A stretch of 64,000 nucleotides of DNA, from positions 1,373,001 through 1,437,000 of the forward strand of contig NZ_WTYZ01000001.1 of assembly GCF_009827455.1 (NCBI RefSeq), given 5' to 3'. This DNA is from Pontixanthobacter aestiaquae (GTDB taxonomy: Bacteria; Pseudomonadota; Alphaproteobacteria; Sphingomonadales; Sphingomonadaceae). Numbering within the stretch: position 1 is the first letter of the stretch; each line of letters starts with the position of its first letter. The notes beneath the pieces were generated by a model. It was not told where the DNA came from and ran no database searches. It saw only the letters and a list, made by a program, of their open reading frames with translations. The translations under genes were made by a program, and so were the position numbers. This document shows, piece by piece, positions 1 to 8,693 of the stretch.

Positions 1-384
1 GGACGAGATATTGCGGATGCAGTTCCCGCTGGTCTGGATCGCATGCATTTCGACCTTGGCCAGATCGGCAAGAATATCGCCTGCATCTTCCAGTTTGATC
101 CAGTTGTACTGGATGTTCTGCCGCGTGGTAAAGTGCCCGTAACCGCGGTCATATTTGTCCGCAATATCGGCTAGCGCGTGCATCTGCGTGCTGTTGAGCG
201 TCCCATAGGGGATCGCGACACGCAACATATAAGCGTGCAGCTGCAGATAGAGCCCGTTCATCAGCCGCAGCGGCTTGAACTGGTCCTCGCTCAATTTGCC
301 TTCGAGGCGTCGCTGCGCCTGATCGCGAAATTCGGCAACGCGGGCATCGACCATCGCTTGGTCGTATCGGTCATATTTATACAT
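1..384 (-). CDS. cysI: Nitrite/sulfite reductase, N-terminal part (runs off window)
   Basis: Only the first 128 codons are present; the gene continues beyond base 1. The reading frame starts MYKYDRYDQAM and carries the ferredoxin-like half-domain typical of the sirohaem and 4Fe-4S nitrite/sulfite reductase family, including the stretch RNIQYNWIKLED and the downstream QTSGNCIRN segment. The family reduces sulfite to sulfide in the cytoplasm during cysteine synthesis; the sirohaem and cluster ligands lie in the missing part. The start is 1 base after the stop of the DUF2849 gene, which itself overlaps cobA, so the three are one operon. This context favours assimilatory sulfite reductase (CysI) over nitrite reductase, which the N-terminus alone cannot separate. 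Confidence 0.85.
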   Translation of the reverse strand, partial: MYKYDRYDQAMVDARVAEFRDQAQRRLEGKLSEDQFKPLRLMNGLYLQLHAYMLRVAIPYGTLNSTQMHALADIADKYDRGYGHFTTRQNIQYNWIKLEDAGDILADLAKVEMHAIQTSGNCIRNISS

Positions 385-385
385 G

Positions 386-682
386 CTAAATTACCCACTC
401 GCCGATATCGGGATCGGCCGGTTTGAGGGTCAGGTCGGGTCGGACGGTCGGGCCGAGTGCGCGGACGCGGTCCTTTATGTGCGCAGGGCGCACACCGTTA
501 TCGTCTTGGGTTGCCTCGATGGAATAGGGAACATTGACGCGGCGGGCGGATTCTTCGCGCGCCATGATTTCGGCAGCTTGATCACCGACATCGACGGCAT
601 TGTCGACATGCGCGGACCAGCTGACGCCATCCCACCACACGACCGCGCCTGTTTTGAGGTCATTGCCTGTCAAGATAATCAT
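386..682 (-). CDS. DUF2849 family protein of the sulfite reduction operon
   Basis: A 98-residue soluble protein beginning MIILTGNDLKTG, with no signal peptide or membrane segment. It resembles the DUF2849 family, whose members usually sit between cobA and the sulfite reductase gene in alphaproteobacteria, as here. The start codon overlaps the cobA stop by 4 bases and the stop lies 1 base before cysI, so translation is probably coupled. Function is not established; a role in sulfite reductase assembly, sirohaem delivery or electron transfer is only inferred from position. No cysteine or metal-binding motif is visible. Confidence 0.75.
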   Translation of the reverse strand: MIILTGNDLKTGAVVWWDGVSWSAHVDNAVDVGDQAAEIMAREESARRVNVPYSIEATQDDNGVRPAHIKDRVRALGPTVRPDLTLKPADPDIGEWVI

Positions 683-1437
683 CGTGCGGCCTCCATCGCC
701 ACGTAAGCCACGGCTTCATTGGCGCGCGCTGTCACTTCGCCGATTACAATCAACGCAGGGCTCACGATCTCCTCGCGCTCGACCAGATCGGGCAGTGCAG
801 CAAGCGGTCCGCGCAGGACCCGCATTTCAGGGCGCGCTGCGTTCTCGATAATGGCCACGGGCATGTCGGGCGTGAGCCCGTCTTCCATCAGCTTCTCGGC
901 GATCTGGGGAGCGGTTTTGACGCCCATATAGATCACCAGCGTACGGTTCGGACCGGCTAGACCAACCCAGTTCTGATCCTTCAGCCCTTTGCACTGTCCA
1001 GCAACGAAACTGACGATGCTCGCGCTGTCGCGATGGGTAAGGGCAATCTGTGCAGCTGCTGCTGCACCATTGGCCGCGCTGATACCGGGTACCACTTCGA
1101 CCGGGACACCGGCGGCGTAGCAATCTTCCATTTCCTCACCGCCGCGCCCGAACACGAACGGGTCGCCGCCTTTGAGGCGAACAACATCACGGCCAGCCCG
1201 GGCTTCACGAACCAGCAAACCGTTGATCTGATCCTGCGGAAGAGTGTGTTTGGAGCGCTTTTTCGCAACCGAAATAAGCGTCGCATCGGGCCGCGCCATG
1301 GCGAGGATTGCCGGATCGACCAGACCGTCATGAACGATCAGCGATGCCGATTGCAGCAGCCGAGCCGCGCGCAGCGTCAGCAGCTCCGGATCGCCCGGAC
1401 CCGCGCCGACGAGATAGACTGTACCTGTTTTTTCCAT
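679..1437 (-). CDS. cobA: Uroporphyrinogen-III C-methyltransferase
   Basis: A 252-residue SAM-dependent methyltransferase that adds two methyl groups to uroporphyrinogen III, giving precorrin-2 for sirohaem. The N-terminal GXGPGD loop is present as VGAGPGDPELLTL, followed by the family signature region RLKGGDPFVFGRGGEE near residue 90 and PGISAANGAA near residue 120. It lacks the precorrin-2 dehydrogenase/ferrochelatase half found in fused CysG proteins; that activity is encoded separately at 20929-21702. It heads the cobA-DUF2849-cysI operon, so its product most likely supplies sirohaem to the adjacent sulfite reductase. A vitamin B12 role cannot be excluded but no other cobalamin gene is seen. 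Confidence 0.93.
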   Translation of the reverse strand: MEKTGTVYLVGAGPGDPELLTLRAARLLQSASLIVHDGLVDPAILAMARPDATLISVAKKRSKHTLPQDQINGLLVREARAGRDVVRLKGGDPFVFGRGGEEMEDCYAAGVPVEVVPGISAANGAAAAAQIALTHRDSASIVSFVAGQCKGLKDQNWVGLAGPNRTLVIYMGVKTAPQIAEKLMEDGLTPDMPVAIIENAARPEMRVLRGPLAALPDLVEREEIVSPALIVIGEVTARANEAVAYVAMEAAR

Positions 1438-1561
1438 CAGCCCGAAATGGACCCACCATTAGGCTATCGCCAGCTAGAATGGATGTCAGTGCAGGAAGGA
1501 AACTTATTGAAAGCGGATGTAACCAATCAGGAAGTTCAGCTTTTGTGCGCCGTCGCGTGGA

Positions 1562-2794
1562 CTATTTCTTGTCGCCGTCATCTACGCGCTGCGCAATGGC
1601 TGCAACCAGCTGGTCCATCTGTGCGCTGCCGCGAATGTTGAGGTCGCGCTGCGGGAAGGGGATTTCGATACCGCTTTCCTGAAACAAGTCCCACAACCGT
1701 TTGAGAACTTCCGATTTGATATTGCCGATGCCGCCCTCGGGGTCGGTAATCCAGACCTGGATGACGAAATCTACCGAGCTGTCACCATACCCGTCCAGCC
1801 AGCATGTGGGTGGGGGCGATTTGAGCACCCGGTCGCAGTCCTTGGCTGCTTCCAGCATCAACTTCTCTGCCAGCTTGATATCGCATTGGTACGATACCCC
1901 GACGGGAATTTGCATGCGCACGTTTTTGGACGAATATGACCAGTTCTCAACCTGATTGACCATCAGGTTCTCGTTTGGAATGAGATATTCCTTTTGATCG
2001 CGCGTGGTAATCGACACAGCGCGAATACCGATTTTGCGGATCTGCCCGAAAGTCGTGGCGCCGGCCTGATCGGCGACCGCGATAACGTCACCAGGTTTGA
2101 TCGACTTGTCCATCAACAGGATAATACCCGCGATCAAATTACCGAAAGTTTTCTGCAGGCCGAAACCGATTGCCAGGCCGAATGCGCCGGAGAATACTGC
2201 CAGGGCCGTCAGGTCGATACCAAGTAGATCGATACCGAGAAAAAACGCCGCGCCCCAAATTGCAATGGTGGTGAGCTTTTCTGCCAAAAGCCTCTGTGTA
2301 TTGTCGAGCTTGGTCAATCGCCTGAGCAAAGAGCCGCAAAGCCTGGTCGCACCCCAAGCCAGCGCAATGACGAGGAAAATAACCCCGATCACGACCAGCC
2401 CGTCCCACAGCGAGATCCGCATATTGCCGACGCTGACCGCCATGGCGTCAAGCGTGTCGACCATGCTGCCTAGCGTTTCGCTCTGTTCGCTGACCGTGTC
2501 CTTGATATCCTCTGCCGCGCCTACCGCCTCGGTCGGTTCCGGTTCAGGCGCTGCTACTACGTCAGGTACTGCGCTTAAGGGTTCACCGGTTTCAGGATCA
2601 ATCAGAGGTTCACCGGTTTCGGGGTCGAGCATTTGTGCAGGTTGCGGCGCGGGAATACCCATCAATTGTTCGCCATCTGCGTTCAGTAGCGGCTCGCCAG
2701 TTTCAGGATCGCGCAGTGGGACAGGCGTTGGCTGGGCGTCTGCGCTGCCTGTTGCTGCCGGTGTCGGCTGAAGGTTTGCAGTAGCGGTCGTCAT
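1562..2794 (-). CDS. MscS-family mechanosensitive channel with repeated N-terminal motif
   Basis: A 410-residue inner-membrane protein. Residues 1 to about 110 are low-complexity and acidic, with the octapeptide DPETGEPL present three times. Hydrophobic segments follow near residues 120-145 and 170-215, the last being the pore-lining helix (LTALAVFSGAFGLAIGFGLQ), then the MscS beta domain with FGNLIAGIILLMDKSIKPGD and a cytoplasmic alpha/beta domain ending in IEIPFPQRDLN. The family opens under membrane tension and releases solutes in hypo-osmotic shock. The ATG at 2794 overlaps the metC stop by 4 bases; a longer upstream reading frame lies inside metC and is rejected. The repeat segment is unusual for the family. 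Confidence 0.88.
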   Translation of the reverse strand: MTTATANLQPTPAATGSADAQPTPVPLRDPETGEPLLNADGEQLMGIPAPQPAQMLDPETGEPLIDPETGEPLSAVPDVVAAPEPEPTEAVGAAEDIKDTVSEQSETLGSMVDTLDAMAVSVGNMRISLWDGLVVIGVIFLVIALAWGATRLCGSLLRRLTKLDNTQRLLAEKLTTIAIWGAAFFLGIDLLGIDLTALAVFSGAFGLAIGFGLQKTFGNLIAGIILLMDKSIKPGDVIAVADQAGATTFGQIRKIGIRAVSITTRDQKEYLIPNENLMVNQVENWSYSSKNVRMQIPVGVSYQCDIKLAEKLMLEAAKDCDRVLKSPPPTCWLDGYGDSSVDFVIQVWITDPEGGIGNIKSEVLKRLWDLFQESGIEIPFPQRDLNIRGSAQMDQLVAAIAQRVDDGDKK

Positions 2795-3996
2795 GAATTC
2801 TCCATCACGGCAAAGCCCAGTTCCAGATCGGCAATCAGGTCTTTGGGGTCTTCCAGCCCAATCGCTAGCCGAACGCCGAGATGTTCGCCAGTGCCCCATT
2901 CGGCGGGTGGCCATGCGGATGCCGACCGGTTCTTGGCTGGATCGAACGGAATGGCGAGGCTTTCATACCCACCCCAGCTATAGCCGATATCGAACAGTTT
3001 TAGCGAATCGACCAATCGCGCGCGGGCTTCAGCGTCGGCATTGGCGAGGGTAAAGCTGAACAATCCGCATCCGCCGGAGAAATCGCGCTTCCATAAATCG
3101 TGACCGGGTGCTCCGGGCAGCATCGGGCACAGAACGCGCGACACTTCGGTGCGGGTTTGCAGCCACTTTGCGATTACAAGAGCACTTTCGGTGGTCCGTT
3201 GCAGCCGCAGCTCCATCGTTCGTACACCGCGCAAAACCAGCGCCGTATCATCGGGTGACACGACCGTGCCAAGCCGCTGCGCGGAAATACGCAGTTTACG
3301 ATACAGCTTCTCGCCCGCAGAGGCGCTGCCCATCAGCACATCGGCATGACCGCCGGCGTGTTTTGTCAGTGCAGTAATCGATATATCGCAGCCATGCTCC
3401 AGCGCGGGAAAACCAAGCGAGCTCGCCCAAGTGTTGTCGATCAGGCTGACTGCGCCATTTGTGCGGGCAATCTCTGCCAGCGCAGGGATGTCGCACACTT
3501 CTATAGTCAGGCTGCCGGGGCTTTCGAGCAGCACTGCCTTGGTCCGCTCACAAAACAGTTCCGCATAGCCGTCCAGATCGAGCGGATCGAAGAAGCGCGT
3601 CTCTACGCCCATATTCTTCAGAACCGTATTTGCGAGTGCGCGGCTGGGATCATAGGCGTTGTCGGTCATCAACAGGACATCGCCATGCTTCAGGACCGCC
3701 AGCAGCGAATGTGACAATGCAGCCAGTCCGCTAGGATACAGCATCGTCCCGAATGCGCCGGGCTCCAACTCGGTCAGCGCATCGGCCAAAGCCCATTGGG
3801 TCGGCGCTCCGCGTGTACCGTAGTGAAATTGGCCGTCCTCATTGGGATGACCGGCTTTCAAATCTGCGCAATCTTCGTAGAAATGCGTGCTGGCGCGCCA
3901 AACCGGCGGATTTACAACGGGGCCTGTCCATTCGCGGCGGCGACCAGCACCAACGAGGCGTGTGCCGAGGCCTTTGTCGTTATCGCTGTCGCTCAT
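2791..3996 (-). CDS. metC: Cystathionine beta-lyase
   Basis: A 401-residue PLP enzyme of the Cys/Met metabolism family. The PLP-binding lysine is in SITALTKHAGGHADVLMG near residue 210, preceded by the aspartate in LIDNTWASSLG. The family converts cystathionine to homocysteine, pyruvate and ammonia. Assignment to beta-lyase rather than gamma-synthase rests on the THFYEDCADL and YGTRGAPTQWAL segments near the N-terminus, which are typical of alphaproteobacterial MetC. It overlaps sseA upstream and the MscS gene downstream by 4 bases each, so the three are translated as one unit. Other trans-sulfuration activities of this fold remain possible. Confidence 0.88.
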   Translation of the reverse strand: MSDSDNDKGLGTRLVGAGRRREWTGPVVNPPVWRASTHFYEDCADLKAGHPNEDGQFHYGTRGAPTQWALADALTELEPGAFGTMLYPSGLAALSHSLLAVLKHGDVLLMTDNAYDPSRALANTVLKNMGVETRFFDPLDLDGYAELFCERTKAVLLESPGSLTIEVCDIPALAEIARTNGAVSLIDNTWASSLGFPALEHGCDISITALTKHAGGHADVLMGSASAGEKLYRKLRISAQRLGTVVSPDDTALVLRGVRTMELRLQRTTESALVIAKWLQTRTEVSRVLCPMLPGAPGHDLWKRDFSGGCGLFSFTLANADAEARARLVDSLKLFDIGYSWGGYESLAIPFDPAKNRSASAWPPAEWGTGEHLGVRLAIGLEDPKDLIADLELGFAVMENS

Positions 3997-4841
3997 TGCG
4001 CAGGCCCTGTTTCCTTGGGTGTATCAGGGTCGGTGCCCCATTCGCCCCAGCTGCCATCATATAGCGCGGTATCGGGGTGGCCGAGCAATTCCAGTGCGAA
4101 CAACACAACAGAGGCGGTCACGCCGCTGCCGCAGCTTGCGGTGATCGGGCGGTCCCAATCGAGACCTGATGCATCGACCACTGCTCGCAGTTCTTCCGGG
4201 TCTTTGAATGTCCCGTCATCGCGCAGCAATTGAGCAAAGTGCAGATTGCGTGCGCCAGGGATGTGACCACCGGCAAGACCGTGGACGGCATCCTCGATCT
4301 CTGCAGTAAAGCGGCCTGCATCGCGCGCATCGACCACTTGTTCTGCGCAAGTTTCGCAATTGGCGAGCATATCGGCTTTGCTGCGCACATTGGTGCGGTC
4401 ATCCTGCGCTGCGGAATAGGCGGAAGAGGATATTTTCGCAGCGCCGCTTTGAGTTGGTAGGCCTTCGGCTTTCCACTTGGCGAGGCCGCCATCGAGCACC
4501 GCGACATTTTCGAACCCGAAGATCTTGAAAATGAAATAAGCGCGGCAGGCTGTGCGCAGAGCGCTATCATCATACAGCACCACGCGGTCGGTCGCGACCA
4601 CGCCTAATTCGCTAAGGCGCTTTGAAAACTGCTTTGCAGTGGGCAGTGCTGCTGGGACGGGCGAGTCCGGGTCCTTCAGCGTCGGCAGGCCGAGATAGCG
4701 GGCGTTCTTGATATGCTCGTGCGCGAATTCCGCCTCCGGATCGCGTTCTGCTGCGGGTAAATGCGCAGACGCGTCCAGAATGACCAGGTCGGTTGCACCG
4801 AACGCATCGGACAACCATTCGCTTGAAACCAGAATATCCAT
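3993..4841 (-). CDS. sseA: 3-mercaptopyruvate/thiosulfate sulfurtransferase (rhodanese)
   Basis: A 282-residue protein with two rhodanese domains. The N-terminal, inactive domain has the WLSDAFGATDLVILDAS region and the CRAYFIFKIFG segment. The C-terminal domain holds the catalytic loop ASCGSGVTA near residue 235, whose CGSGVT form is characteristic of 3-mercaptopyruvate sulfurtransferase (thiosulfate enzymes typically have CRxGxT). It transfers sulfane sulfur from 3-mercaptopyruvate to a thiol or cyanide. It shares a 4-base overlap with metC, so cysteine/methionine sulfur handling appears to be co-expressed. The ATG at 4841 is the only start that gives the expected N-terminus. Confidence 0.9.
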   Translation of the reverse strand: MDILVSSEWLSDAFGATDLVILDASAHLPAAERDPEAEFAHEHIKNARYLGLPTLKDPDSPVPAALPTAKQFSKRLSELGVVATDRVVLYDDSALRTACRAYFIFKIFGFENVAVLDGGLAKWKAEGLPTQSGAAKISSSAYSAAQDDRTNVRSKADMLANCETCAEQVVDARDAGRFTAEIEDAVHGLAGGHIPGARNLHFAQLLRDDGTFKDPEELRAVVDASGLDWDRPITASCGSGVTASVVLFALELLGHPDTALYDGSWGEWGTDPDTPKETGPAQ

Positions 4842-4868
4842 ACCGTCTGACTAGCGGTGTCGCTGCGA

Positions 4869-6104
4869 TCAGTCGAGTAGGCGCAACCCGATATTGCGGT
4901 AGGTCTGCGCCATTTCGTCAAGCCGGAAAGGTTGCAGTTTGGCACCGCGCTCGGGAGGTTTGATGCCGACAACGAAAGTGCAGATTATCGGTTCGACCTC
5001 GGGCGCCTCGACGCGAAGGCGTAGCAGCGGGACATAGAGCGTCGCACCGCGCTGGGTAATTGGACGGATCGCGTTGACAGGCAGGCTGAAGCTGCCTTTG
5101 ACTTCATGCGTCCCGCGGCCTTCAATCGCGGCGATAAATGCCGTTTCGGCCAATTCGGTTTGGGTATCGGCAACTTGCTCGCTCACCGGGGCACGGCCAT
5201 GCGCTGTGACCATATCCGCCTTGATTGAAATCTCGCTCAACGGCTGGTTCTGGAGATTCATCAGCTCCAGCCGGTACGAAATCGTGGCATTCATCAGACT
5301 GCGGCTGAGGGTCAGCGCCTGCGCCTTGATTTGCAAAGTCGACTTGGTGCTTGCCGGTGTGTCGAGACCTGCAACCAGCGGAGCTTCGGCGGGTTCGGCC
5401 TGTTTCCTTACTGGTTCCGGTTCTGGCGGTTGTGAGTGCGGAAGAGGAGGCAAATTGGCAGACTCGGTCGTCGTTCTGATCCATTTGGATGGCGGCTCGA
5501 TTTCCGGTACGCCAGCCGTTGCCGGTTGGCGCTGACGCCAGAATACGAACAATCCGCCGATAGCGATGAGCAACGCTGCCAAAGCAGCCATCCACAAGGC
5601 GATACCGCTCGTGGCTGTTTCGTCTCCGGGAGCGCTTTGGGCTTCGGCTGGCGCGGGTGGGGTCGGCAGAGCGGCCGTAGGATCGAATTGCAATTGGTCA
5701 GCGGCGCTCGGTGCCGAGCTGGCTGGAGTAGCGGTAGGTGAGGGGGCTGATGCCACTGGTGTCGGCAAGGTCGCGGCAGGCACGCTTGTGGTGCGCTGCG
5801 CCGCCGGTGTTGCTGCTTGTGCTGGTCGCGCAGTAGGCTGCCGCGTTGGTGCAGGTGTTGGCGTCGATCTGGGAGCGGGACTTGGAGCGGGCCGTGTTGC
5901 TGTCGGTGCAGGAGCGGGCGTTGCCGTCGGAATGACCCGCGGCCCGATGGGAACTGGACCCTCGGTATCGACCGGACCTTGGACTTGCGCGGTCGGTGTC
6001 GGGGTAGGCGTAGGCAGCCGGAAATCGGGCACCGAAGCAGGTGCACCTGATACGGGCATAGCAATCGCGATTGCTGTCAGAGAGGCGGCAGTTCTAAATT
6101 TCAT
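4869..6104 (-). CDS. Hypothetical proline/threonine-rich single-span membrane protein
   Basis: A 411-residue protein of unknown function. It begins with a signal peptide (MKFRTAASLTAIAIAMPVSG) and then about 130 residues rich in Pro, Thr, Ala and Ser with TPTP repeats. One membrane segment lies near residues 168-188, followed by the basic stop-transfer RQRQP. After a linker comes a folded domain of about 150 residues, with segments such as LQIKAQALTLSRSLMNATI and VKGSFSLPVNAIRPITQRGA; it looks beta-rich, as in proteins that pack against the membrane. The extended linker should reach into the periplasm, though topology is inferred. It is 27 bases from sseA. I do not recognise a named family. 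Confidence 0.72.
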   Translation of the reverse strand: MKFRTAASLTAIAIAMPVSGAPASVPDFRLPTPTPTPTAQVQGPVDTEGPVPIGPRVIPTATPAPAPTATRPAPSPAPRSTPTPAPTRQPTARPAQAATPAAQRTTSVPAATLPTPVASAPSPTATPASSAPSAADQLQFDPTAALPTPPAPAEAQSAPGDETATSGIALWMAALAALLIAIGGLFVFWRQRQPATAGVPEIEPPSKWIRTTTESANLPPLPHSQPPEPEPVRKQAEPAEAPLVAGLDTPASTKSTLQIKAQALTLSRSLMNATISYRLELMNLQNQPLSEISIKADMVTAHGRAPVSEQVADTQTELAETAFIAAIEGRGTHEVKGSFSLPVNAIRPITQRGATLYVPLLRLRVEAPEVEPIICTFVVGIKPPERGAKLQPFRLDEMAQTYRNIGLRLLD

Positions 6105-6232
6105 GTTCGGATTAAGGCTGTCCAGCCCCGGACTTATTGGAGACTCATTGGGGGCGGCGCTGAATAGTCACTGAATTCGCGATATACCACAGGTGACTTG
6201 TGCGAAAGCGTCGATCACGGCATCAGCGCGGC

Positions 6233-6703
6233 ATGAGTGACACAGTTTCAAATGATTCCAGCCCGCAATTTCTAGGCCAGCAAACGCCGCTTCCTGCATC
6301 ACCTGAGGAGGCGGTGCTCGATTACGTGCCCAATCCGCGTCCGGGAGCGCTATATTTGACACGGTTCGCTGCACCCGAATTTACGTCTTTATGCCCCGTG
6401 ACCGGGCAGCCCGATTTTGCGCATCTGGTGCTGGATTATGCGCCGGGCGAGACGATTGTGGAATCAAAGAGCCTTAAGCTGTTCCTCGGCAGTTTCCGCA
6501 ATCACAACGGGTTCCATGAGGATGTAACGGTTGGCATTGGCCAGCGGCTGGCGGAGGAAATGAAGCCGCGCTGGTTGCGCATCGGTGGCTATTGGTATCC
6601 GCGCGGCGGAATCCCGATTGACGTATTCTGGCAAACCGGCGCGCCGCCGGAAGGACTGTGGGTGCCCGATCAGGGTGTGCAGGGGTATCGCGGACGGGGC
6701 TGA
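6233..6703 (+). CDS. queF: NADPH-dependent 7-cyano-7-deazaguanine reductase
   Basis: A 156-residue single-domain (YkvM-type) QueF that reduces preQ0 to preQ1 in queuosine biosynthesis. The catalytic cysteine lies in [16 protein letters not shown], the substrate-binding ESKSLK motif is at about residue 80, and the QueF signature with the proton-donor region [11 protein letters not shown] follows. The ATG at 6233 is preferred over an upstream frame-open ATG at 6200 because it gives the family's normal short N-terminus. Its 3' end faces the unknown gene at 6717-7508 with 13 bases between stops and no visible terminator. No other queuosine gene is in the window. Confidence 0.93.
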   Translation: MSDTVSNDSSPQFLGQQTPLPASPEEAVLDYVPNPRPGALYLTRFAAPEFTSLCPVTGQPDFAHLVLDYAPGETIVESKSLKLFLGSFRNHNGFHEDVTVGIGQRLAEEMKPRWLRIGGYWYPRGGIPIDVFWQTGAPPEGLWVPDQGVQGYRGRG

Positions 6704-6716
6704 TCCGCGGGCAAGG

Positions 6717-7508
6717 TCACTTTTTAACCCGCCAATCGCGGGCATAGGTAGACTCTTCGTGATATTTGCGCTGCTTCGCCGCAGCCTGTTCAGCCAGTTC
6801 TTCCGGAGTTGAGGCGCGCGCGGTGGTTTGCTTGAGCAGAGCATCGCGCTTGATCGGTATACACTGCGCAATCGGCGTGCCTGCGGGCAGGAGATGCTCG
6901 CCAGTCGGGCCGGTCCACACGAAGGGGATGTTCACTGTCGTATCGAAGCGGTCACAATCGACCATCCCAGTGAAACAGGTGAAGGGTAGATCGGGACGGC
7001 TCAGCGGCTGCGCGAATAGCACTGAATACCCGTCAGGCACCTTGATCCGCCACGGATTGATAAATTTCAGCGGCATCGTGCTTTCAAACGGAGGCTCTGG
7101 TGCACCGATCTGGGCGGGGTGATGCTGTTCAATCGGCTGGAACGGTACGTCGGGTGCCCAACCCATCTGGATCGACACACGGTCCTCGGGAATATGCAGC
7201 TGCACATCGAACGGCAGCGGGATCATATAGCCAAGCGAGAATGTGTCGGTGACGGGTAGACAGGCCTTCACGGTCAAACCGGGCAGCCCGTTCGCATCTT
7301 TCATTCCCATTTCGCGGTCGAGCCGCTTGAACCATTCGGGCGCGGACCGGATCGAGCGCTCCGGCGCCGGAATTTTGCCAAGCAATTCAGGATCACACAG
7401 AAACTCGATTGTGTCGTCTGGAGCAGGGCCGGTTGGTTCCGGCGGAGGTCCCGGTTCGGGCGTTTTGTCCGTCTGGGTAAAGCCGAAGCTCACTTTGAAA
7501 TCTGACAT
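6717..7508 (-). CDS. Hypothetical protein resembling DUF6065
   Basis: A 263-residue soluble protein with a proline-rich N-terminal stretch (TPEPGPPPEPTGPAP) and a folded remainder. Segments such as LCDPELLGKIPAPERSIRSA and IKVPDGYSVLFAQPL, then IPFVWTGPTG and AQCIPIKRD, recall the DUF6065 family, which has no firmly assigned function. There is no signal peptide, membrane span or metal site that I can see. The ATG at 7508 is used; upstream of it the frame runs into a dispersed repeat (7574-7675) and is not credible coding. It ends 13 bases from queF in a convergent arrangement. Confidence 0.65.
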   Translation of the reverse strand: MSDFKVSFGFTQTDKTPEPGPPPEPTGPAPDDTIEFLCDPELLGKIPAPERSIRSAPEWFKRLDREMGMKDANGLPGLTVKACLPVTDTFSLGYMIPLPFDVQLHIPEDRVSIQMGWAPDVPFQPIEQHHPAQIGAPEPPFESTMPLKFINPWRIKVPDGYSVLFAQPLSRPDLPFTCFTGMVDCDRFDTTVNIPFVWTGPTGEHLLPAGTPIAQCIPIKRDALLKQTTARASTPEELAEQAAAKQRKYHEESTYARDWRVKK

Positions 7509-7573
7509 CACACGCTCCGATTCACCGAGCCGCTGGGATGTCCGAAAAGCAACATTCTTGCAAGAGAGGCCCC

Positions 7574-7675
7574 GAACCTTCGTTGCGGCAGCCAGAGCGC
7601 GACCGCGCGACGCGCGGTTAGTGCGGACGCCTAAGGGAGTGGATGCGACCGCCGGCGCTTGAGGCAAAACAAACA
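7574..7675. repeat. Dispersed repeat, degenerate copy 1
   Basis: The segment GATGCGACCGCCGGCGCTTG near 7643, followed by a GAGGC and an AAACAAACA tail, recurs almost exactly near 12718 in the intergenic region before serC. Weaker similarity extends leftward over a GCGGCAGCCA stretch in both copies. It fills the space between the unknown gene and tRNA-Thr. It codes for nothing recognisable; a mobile, transposase-dependent or recombination-derived repeat is likely. Confidence 0.55.
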
Positions 7676-7686
7676 GGAAAAATGGA

Positions 7687-7762
7687 TGGTGCCGGTTGCA
7701 CGATTCGAACGCGCGGCCTGATGATTACAAATCAACTGCTCTACCAACTGAGCTAAACCGGC
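7687..7762 (-). tRNA. tRNA-Thr (anticodon TGT)
   Basis: On the minus strand the sequence folds as a full cloverleaf: acceptor stem GCCGGTT/AACCGGC, D-arm GCTC...GAGC, anticodon loop TTTGTAA, T-loop TTCGAAT, and an encoded 3' CCA (7687-7689). The anticodon TGT reads ACA threonine codons. The anticodon stem has one T-T mismatch at its second pair, which is tolerable. It stands alone, with no integrase or attachment-site duplication nearby. Confidence 0.95.
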
Positions 7763-7805
7763 CCATCATCTGCACGATCATGTGACGTGCGGCGCGCCCT
7801 TTGAC

Positions 7806-8693
7806 TTAAAATGCGCCGAAGGTCCAGCCCTCAGTTGCAGCAATTTCAGATGAGAGGCCCTTCGGTGACCACAAATCGCGGTTTTCGGCTACTTTACGGA
7901 GCCACGCTGCGGTGAGGATCGCGTCCGAACTGTGGTCATCAATCGGGCCATGCGATGCAGTTGATGGCGAATCGAGCGCTGCCAATGCTGCGTTGAGTTC
8001 ACCACAGTCGCGTATCTTGCTGCGACTGGCCGAGCGACCTGCAGCTATAGCTGCAAGGCCGGTGTAGATTTCGACGATGACCGAGCCGGTCCCCGGCAGC
8101 GGATCGATTGGCCAGACGGGGAGTGCGCCGTTCAATTTGTGCAGCATCCGCATCCCGGTGAGGCTGGATTTGCCCACCTGTGCCGCGCCGACAAGGTTGA
8201 AGTTGGAGTAGGGCTTGCAGCCCATCGCCTGTTGCGCACGTTCGGTCACGCGGAGACGGCCGCGTTTGTCGGGCGCGTCAGGCGTGTGGAAGCGGTCGCC
8301 TTCGCGGCCACCATGGCGGCGGAAGAAGTGCGATAACTCCGGATGATCGACGAAACTGCTCGCTTCGAGATTCGGGTCATCGGTACAGATGTGGTCAATC
8401 AAAGCCCAAAGTTCCTTTGCGTTATCGGGACTATCGACCCAGCCGGGAAAGAACGCGCCGCAGTCGGCCCAGGGCAAAGATATGCCCAGATCCATTCCCA
8501 CCAGCGTATCGGCAGGAAGATCATCGCGGAGGATGCCGAGCACTTCTTCGCGCGACCACGCCGTGTCGCGCTGTACCAAAGCGGGCGCGCCGCCGTCGAT
8601 TGCGCAAAGGGCAACGGCAATGCCCTTTTGCCGCGGCCCGGTGGCACCCGACCAGTCTATCGCACAGAAATAGTCGAAACGCCGCGGCTTCAT
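7806..8693 (-). CDS. Predicted RNase H-fold protein, DUF429-like
   Basis: A 295-residue soluble protein. The N-terminus FDYFCAIDWSGATG gives the first-strand aspartate of an RNase H-like fold; a second acidic residue follows in LVGMDLGISLPW, and HSSDAILTAAWL near the C-terminus supplies a third Asp. This pattern is that of DUF429-type predicted nucleases, but biochemical activity is not known for this protein. The ATG at 8693 overlaps the rarA stop by 4 bases, so it is translated with that replication-fork repair ATPase; a nucleic-acid role is therefore plausible. A longer start at 8729 lies inside rarA and is rejected. Confidence 0.7.
   Translation of the reverse strand: MKPRRFDYFCAIDWSGATGPRQKGIAVALCAIDGGAPALVQRDTAWSREEVLGILRDDLPADTLVGMDLGISLPWADCGAFFPGWVDSPDNAKELWALIDHICTDDPNLEASSFVDHPELSHFFRRHGGREGDRFHTPDAPDKRGRLRVTERAQQAMGCKPYSNFNLVGAAQVGKSSLTGMRMLHKLNGALPVWPIDPLPGTGSVIVEIYTGLAAIAAGRSASRSKIRDCGELNAALAALDSPSTASHGPIDDHSSDAILTAAWLRKVAENRDLWSPKGLSSEIAATEGWTFGAF

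Noticed and set aside
5566-6174. Ala/Gly/Val-rich plus-strand frame
   Set aside because: Shadow of the Pro/Thr-rich region of the minus-strand membrane protein; low complexity produces the long frame.
7687-7762. tRNA-Thr as an island attachment site
   Set aside because: No integrase gene, no duplicated tRNA end and ordinary core genes on both sides.
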